Notes under the pieces: model-generated | Databases searched by the model: none | What the model saw: the letters and a program-made list of their open reading frames with translations, nothing else | What the model was told of the DNA's origin: nothing | Shown here: positions 6,401 through 9,406 of the stretch, piece after piece | How positions within the stretch are numbered: position 1 is the stretch's first letter | Layout: each line of letters opens with the position of its first letter | Program-made: the position numbers and the translations under genes | Assembly (NCBI GenBank): GCA_003661185.1 | Contig: QMVQ01000048.1 | Coordinates: 1-9,406, forward strand | DNA length: 9,406 nucleotides | Direction of reading: 5' to 3' | DNA from: Candidatus Alkanophagales archaeon | Lineage (GTDB): Archaea > Halobacteriota > Syntropharchaeia > Alkanophagales > B39-G2

Positions 6401-6416
6401 CCCCTCACTGAAGGGG
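6401..6416 (-). repeat. Right-end hairpin of the small element
   Basis: CCCCT and AGGGG pair around a six-base loop, and the minus strand continues AGGAGGTCAC. This is the geometry of the terminal hairpin next to the cleavage site of IS605-type right ends. Confidence 0.5.
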
Positions 6417-6483
6417 CATCCGCCGGATGCACGAGGTTGGGGAGTGTGCATAAGCGCTCCCCTTCGAGCTGAGCACGCAGCTC
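6417..6483. repeat. Three consecutive inverted repeats inside the small element
   Basis: CATCC-GCC-GGATG lies at 6417-6429. GGGGAGTG...CGCTCCCC lies at 6439-6462, eight pairs including one wobble. GAGCTG...CAGCTC lies at 6466-6483 with a six-base loop. Such a series between two convergent genes suggests a structured RNA scaffold, though these stems could also act as bidirectional transcription barriers for lysS and the chelatase gene. Confidence 0.5.
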
Positions 6484-6570
6484 CTGACCGCAGGTTATAC
6501 CCACAGCTTCGTCACATATTCATAGAACGCAAGTATGTAAATACTTTCCCACCCACCTCCCCTGCTGCCG

Positions 6571-6584
6571 CCTCCTTAAGGAGG
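6571..6584. repeat. 14-base perfect palindrome near the element's left end
   Basis: CCTCCTTAAGGAGG is self-complementary. It may be the left-end hairpin of the element or a terminator stem for the convergent genes; no T-run directly follows on either strand. Confidence 0.4.
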
Positions 6585-6620
6585 GGAGTAGTAGCAACAT
6601 CATCCTAAATAGAAGTGCAT

Positions 6621-8699
6621 CTAAAGCCGCCACATCTCGTTAGAAATTATTCCGCTTATCTCCTCAGAGGAGAGCTGTGAGAGCGAGTAGTAGCTGCCGC
6701 CTGAGAGTTCGGCGATTTCGCGGCAATAGCCGAGCTTAAAGTTCTGCTGTCCATTCATCGCCGCCGTAGCTATTTCCGTTGCCACGGTCATCAAGCTCCC
6801 TTCAGCCGCCTCCGTGTCTATGACGACGACGTAAATATTCTCCTTATGGGCGAGCTCTGCGAGCGTCGCCAGCTCCTCGTATATATCGCCACCCCATAAA
6901 GGAACGTTCGCTCTGCCGTCGGAGACGAGGACAAGCATTTTTGCGTCTGCGTTGTGTTTCTGCCCTTCGGCGGCAAGCATGCGGAGTCCAAGTTCGAAAC
7001 CTGCGGCGAGGGGCGTCCTCCCGCCAGTCGGGAGTTCCTCGAGCTGCTTCAACGCAAGATCCACGCTCGAACACAGCGGCAGTAGAACCTCTGCGGATGC
7101 GCCCCTGAAAGCTACGAGCCCTACCCGATCTCTGCTCTTATAGGAGTCAAGCAACAGCGAAAGCACGGCACCCTTCGCCGCCTCCATTCTTCGCATTGCT
7201 GCCATCGAGCCGCTGGCGTCCACCACGAAGACGACGGCGGCGGACGCCTTTCTCTTGAAAACTTTTTCTCTTATATCTTCCATTTCTATCAAGATGGCGT
7301 TTTTCCCGCCCCGACGCTCTTTCTGCTTTGGTGCAGCGGCTCTTATCGTAGCGTCAAGAGCGACGTTCATGCTCGGAGGCATGCGTTTCGGGATGCGATA
7401 CCCGACGTATTTGCCCCTCGTCGAGAAAGTTTCAAGCTTCCTGCCACTTTTCACGCCGAGCGGCGGCTTCCTTCGCTTAAAAGAAATTTGGCTCGTGTCT
7501 ACAGGCTCGCCCACGCCGAACAAATACTCCTCCGTAGGCTGTCCGCTACTTTGTTCCCGAGACTCATGCTCATGTTTATGGTGCTCACCTCCGCTTTCCT
7601 CCTCTTGTTGCTGTTGTTCTCGTTTTTCAGGCTCATCCGCCTTTTGATGTTTGTGGTCATGTTTTTCTTGTGCCTGTTTTAACGTCTCCTTAAGACGTTC
7701 TTCATCAAGTCTCGGCGGCTCAAAGGGCTTTTTACGCATGCGGTGCGGGAGTGCGAGTTGCATGGCTTCCTCCACGTCCTCAAGCGTAACCTCAGTCCGT
7801 CCTTCAAAAGCGGCGATGGTCTTCGCAGTCCGCACCGTCGTGATTTCCGCACGATGTGTCCGCACGCCAAGCTCGATGCACGCCTCTGCGATTATGCGTA
7901 AAAGCTCGTCGCTTATCTTCACGTCGCTCAGCAGTTCTTTCGCTTTCAGAATTTTCGAGCGTAATAGTCCCTGCTGTCGTTCGTATTTCAGGCGGAAGCC
8001 CTCGGAGTCCTGCTCGAACTCCTCGGCGATTTTCGCGATCTCAACACGCTTCTCCACGTCTTCTATGCTCTCGACCTCGACCTGAAGCCCGAACCTGTCG
8101 AGGAGCTGCGGGCGGAGCTCGCCCTCTTCTGGGTTCATTGTGCCGACGAGGATGAACTTCGCAGGATGTGCGACGGAGATCCCTTCACGTTCCACGACGT
8201 TCACGCCGAGCGCCGCCGCATCCAAAAGAACGTCAGCAACGTGATCATCAAGCAGGTTAACCTCATCTATGTAAAGGATCCCACGGTTCGCCGCCGCCAG
8301 AATGCCCGGCTCCAGCGCTTTTATTCCCTCTTTGATCGCACGCTCCACGTCCAGCGTCCCGACCACCCTATCTTCGGTGGCGCCCAGCGGGAGGTCCACG
8401 ACCGTCATTTTACGACGCATAATCCCGAGCGTCTCACCTCGCAAAAACCTCTCGTAGCAGGCGTCGCACATCTCCGTCGGGTCTCGCGGGTTGCAGTTGA
8501 ACGGACAGCCCTTCACAACCTCGATCTCTGGCAGGAGTTCCGCCAGCGCTCTCACCGCAGTTGATTTCGCAGTGCCTTTCTCGCCCCTTATCAGGACGCC
8601 TCCGATTCTCGGATTTATGGCGTTAAATATCAACGCCTTTTTCATTTGATCCTGCCCGACGATCGCAGCGAACGGGAGCACCCCTTTCCTGAGCCTCAT
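6621..8699 (-). CDS. ChlI-ChlD fusion, metal (Mg/Co-type) chelatase AAA+ and VWA subunit
   Basis: The protein has 692 residues. An N-terminal AAA+ domain is followed by a charged linker and a C-terminal von Willebrand A domain, the BchI-BchD fusion seen in archaeal cobalt and magnesium chelatases. Walker A is GEKGTAKST (39-47), Walker [11 protein letters not shown] (141-150), and sensor I GTMNP (186-190). A four-cysteine set C65, C69, C78, C81 (CPFNC...CDAC) interrupts the AAA+ core, as in other archaeal fusions. The MIDAS motif is DASGS (494-498), with Thr562 and Asp594 as further candidate metal-site residues. The linker (about 340-395) is rich in His, Glu and Gln, with seven histidines in two clusters. 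The protein powers metal insertion into a tetrapyrrole together with a large CobN/ChlH-type subunit, which is not in this window. Cobalamin synthesis is likely in this kind of organism, but the metal is not certain. Confidence 0.92.
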   Translation of the reverse strand: MRLRKGVLPFAAIVGQDQMKKALIFNAINPRIGGVLIRGEKGTAKSTAVRALAELLPEIEVVKGCPFNCNPRDPTEMCDACYERFLRGETLGIMRRKMTVVDLPLGATEDRVVGTLDVERAIKEGIKALEPGILAAANRGILYIDEVNLLDDHVADVLLDAAALGVNVVEREGISVAHPAKFILVGTMNPEEGELRPQLLDRFGLQVEVESIEDVEKRVEIAKIAEEFEQDSEGFRLKYERQQGLLRSKILKAKELLSDVKISDELLRIIAEACIELGVRTHRAEITTVRTAKTIAAFEGRTEVTLEDVEEAMQLALPHRMRKKPFEPPRLDEERLKETLKQAQEKHDHKHQKADEPEKREQQQQEEESGGEHHKHEHESREQSSGQPTEEYLFGVGEPVDTSQISFKRRKPPLGVKSGRKLETFSTRGKYVGYRIPKRMPPSMNVALDATIRAAAPKQKERRGGKNAILIEMEDIREKVFKRKASAAVVFVVDASGSMAAMRRMEAAKGAVLSLLLDSYKSRDRVGLVAFRGASAEVLLPLCSSVDLALKQLEELPTGGRTPLAAGFELGLRMLAAEGQKHNADAKMLVLVSDGRANVPLWGGDIYEELATLAELAHKENIYVVVIDTEAAEGSLMTVATEIATAAMNGQQNFKLGYCREIAELSGGSYYSLSQLSSEEISGIISNEMWRL

Positions 8700-8704
8700 C
8701 CTCG

Positions 8705-8710
8705 CACCTC
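8705..8710 (-). promoter_or_regulatory. Ribosome-binding site of the chelatase gene
   Basis: The minus strand reads GAGGTG, five bases before the ATG at 8699. It matches the archaeal anti-Shine-Dalgarno sequence well and confirms this start. Confidence 0.65.
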
Positions 8711-8738
8711 AAACCTCACCATAAAATGGGAGACCATC

Positions 8739-8746
8739 TTAATAAA
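8739..8746 (-). promoter_or_regulatory. TATA-like box of the chelatase gene
   Basis: TTTATTAA on the minus strand is centred about 43 bases before the ATG. This predicts a transcription start near 8717 and an 18-base leader that holds the GAGGTG site. No clear BRE is seen. Confidence 0.4.
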
Positions 8747-8848
8747 GTCACCTACTTTTGTAAGAAATGCTACATGATACTAATGTCTTAAGAAATTTTA
8801 TGCTCCGCTTGAAGCATCCCAGGCAATGGCTTGGGCTTTGGGAAGAGG

Positions 8849-8858
8849 GCATATTTAT
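8849..8858 (+). promoter_or_regulatory. TATA-like element upstream of the hsdM fragment
   Basis: CATATTTATG lies about 50 bases before the hsdM ATG at 8906. A second AT-rich candidate is AAATTTTATG near 8792-8802. Either could be the remaining promoter of the restriction locus; neither is strong. Confidence 0.25.
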
Positions 8859-8896
8859 GGGTGAAAAAGGAAAATGATGAAGGCTGCCTATTATGC

Positions 8897-8902
8897 GGTG
8901 AT
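8897..8902 (+). promoter_or_regulatory. Ribosome-binding site that sets the hsdM start
   Basis: GGTGAT lies three bases before the ATG at 8906 and is fully complementary to the archaeal 16S rRNA 3' end. It supports 8906 over the TTG at 8831, whose extra 25 residues (with a CxxC) have no counterpart in HsdM proteins. Confidence 0.55.
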
Positions 8903-8905
8903 TGG

Positions 8906-9331
8906 ATGACCCAACGCACGTTATTTCAGAAGCCGTTGGATTCGAGGGGGGAGCTTAACGCCCTCGTTGATAAGGCGGCGGACATCATCAGGACTGCAAC
9001 CGATTACAAGTTCATTCTCGTCCTGCTCCTCATGAAAAGGATGAGTGACGTCTGGAGGGGCGAGTTTGAGGAGAAAAAGAAGGAGTTTATTGAGAGATTT
9101 AAGTTAGACAGGGATGTTGCTGAAAAGGAAGCTGAAAAAGAGGTTTATCACACTTACAACTTGCGGAGAGGTCTGTTATGGGAAGAAGTGACCAAGGACG
9201 TTAGGAAGCTTCCAGAAAACCTTTCAAATGCCTTAAGGGAGGTTGCCGAGCTTAACGAGGAGCTAAAAGGGGTCTTAGACAGGTTTAATTTCTTAGAGTT
9301 TACGGTTCAGGAGCACAGGGAGAGGTGTTAA
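8906..9331 (+). pseudogene. hsdM: Type I restriction-modification methyltransferase subunit HsdM, N-terminal fragment
   Basis: The fragment has 141 residues, against roughly 500 or more for a full HsdM. It matches the helical HsdM N-terminal domain: LVDKAADIIRT.TDYKFILVLLLMKRMSDVW (about 20-50) corresponds to the family's LW.AADiLRG...dYk..iLgLLFLKylSD. A charged helix, the LWEEV step (91-95) and GVLDRFNFLEF (122-132) follow, as in intact proteins before the catalytic domain. Family similarity stops at about residue 133. The frame then reads eight unrelated residues to a TAA at 9329. The SAM-binding motif and the NPPY/NPPF catalytic motif are absent, so it cannot methylate DNA. The bases after the break carry a metallopeptidase fragment in another frame, which indicates an internal deletion of the locus rather than a simple stop mutation. 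Confidence 0.8.
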
Positions 9332-9406
9332 AATATGTCATCGCTCATGAGCTGGCACATCTCGTTGTCAAGAGATATACCTTTAAGAAGACGTTGCTGC
9401 TAATTC
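9313..9406 (+). pseudogene. HELAH metallopeptidase fragment (YgjP/DUF45-like), runs off the window
   Basis: The frame GAG-GTG-TTA (from 9322) reads EVLKYVIAHELAHLVVKRY to the end of the window. It matches the zinc-binding helix of the YgjP/DUF45 (M48-related) metallopeptidases, whose consensus is evldYvivHELaHl...H...FW. HELAH is at 9346-9360. The third ligand His and the FW that should follow are not visible: the sequence reads KRYTFKK, so it may be decayed. Genes of this family commonly sit beside type I restriction genes. There is no start codon with a ribosome-binding site here and the fragment overlaps the end of the hsdM frame, so it appears to be a 3' remnant joined to hsdM by a deletion. 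Confidence 0.5.

Larger units (their letters stand above)
6391..6590 (-). mobile_element. Small non-autonomous IS200/IS605-type element (TnpB-less)
   Basis: No convincing coding frame lies between lysS and the chelatase gene. Read on the minus strand, the stretch ends with GATGCCCCTTCAGTGAGGGG followed by AGGAGGTCAC: a 5-bp hairpin and the GTCAC terminus found at right ends of IS605-type elements, where the tnpB-associated guide RNA scaffold stops. Further inward are stems at 6417-6429, 6439-6462 and 6466-6483. Near the other end, 6531-6550 and the following pyrimidine-rich run resemble 173-205 of the left-edge element, in the same orientation: GGGAAA then T..TTA.ATACTT, with 16 of 22 positions equal by eye. 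A perfect palindrome CCTCCTTAAGGAGG lies near the left end at about 6571-6584. The left boundary is uncertain (about 6565-6595). No transposase is present, so any mobility would depend on an enzyme encoded elsewhere. Confidence 0.55.

Noticed and set aside
6289..6504. Minus-strand 71-codon frame across the lysS end
   Set aside because: It is antisense to lysS and to the structured element; no similarity and no ribosome-binding site.
8831..8905. TTG start giving HsdM 25 extra residues with a CxxC
   Set aside because: No ribosome-binding site before 8831, no HsdM counterpart for these residues, and a good GGTGAT site before ATG 8906.

Overview
The window reads as a chromosomal segment of an anaerobic archaeon, most likely a euryarchaeon of a methanogen-related or methane/alkane-oxidising lineage (lineage is inference). 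The supporting genes are a class I lysyl-tRNA synthetase, an archaeal NSUN-type RNA m5C methyltransferase, a geranylgeranyl-reductase-family fragment of the archaeal lipid type, a HycI-type [NiFe]-hydrogenase maturation protease, a corrinoid-protein-like Fe-S domain protein and a fused ChlI-ChlD metal chelatase subunit. Several starts use GGTGA/GAGGTG ribosome-binding sites, and others have almost no leader.

Layout. Positions 1-206 look like the decayed end of an IS200/IS605-type (TnpB) element on the minus strand. It abuts a 5'-truncated and frameshifted geranylgeranyl-reductase-like gene (212-867). YjbQ follows (899-1309), then a 226-base gap without a gene. Next come the minus-strand RNA methyltransferase (1536-2444) and a divergent 12-cysteine iron-sulfur protein (2485-2940). 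A minus-strand NUDIX hydrolase (3041-3469) is divergent, across only 34 bases, from a crotonase-family protein (3504-4289). A two-gene unit hycI-lysS (4377-6394) follows, joined by a stop/RBS overlap.

Between lysS and the convergent chelatase gene lies a second small non-coding element (about 6391-6590). It has the hairpin-plus-GTCAC right end of IS605-type elements, and its terminal bases supply the lysS stop codon. The ChlI-ChlD chelatase subunit (6621-8699, minus) carries a histidine-rich linker. At the right edge a type I restriction-modification hsdM gene is cut off after about 133 recognisable residues. Within some 20 bases it runs into an out-of-frame HELAH metallopeptidase fragment, which looks like a deletion scar of a restriction locus.

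The housekeeping genes show no common pathway beyond anaerobic metal and hydrogenase metabolism. The accessory material is most interesting: two related TnpB-less elements in the same orientation, one next to a broken gene and one forming the 3' end of lysS, plus the collapsed restriction locus.
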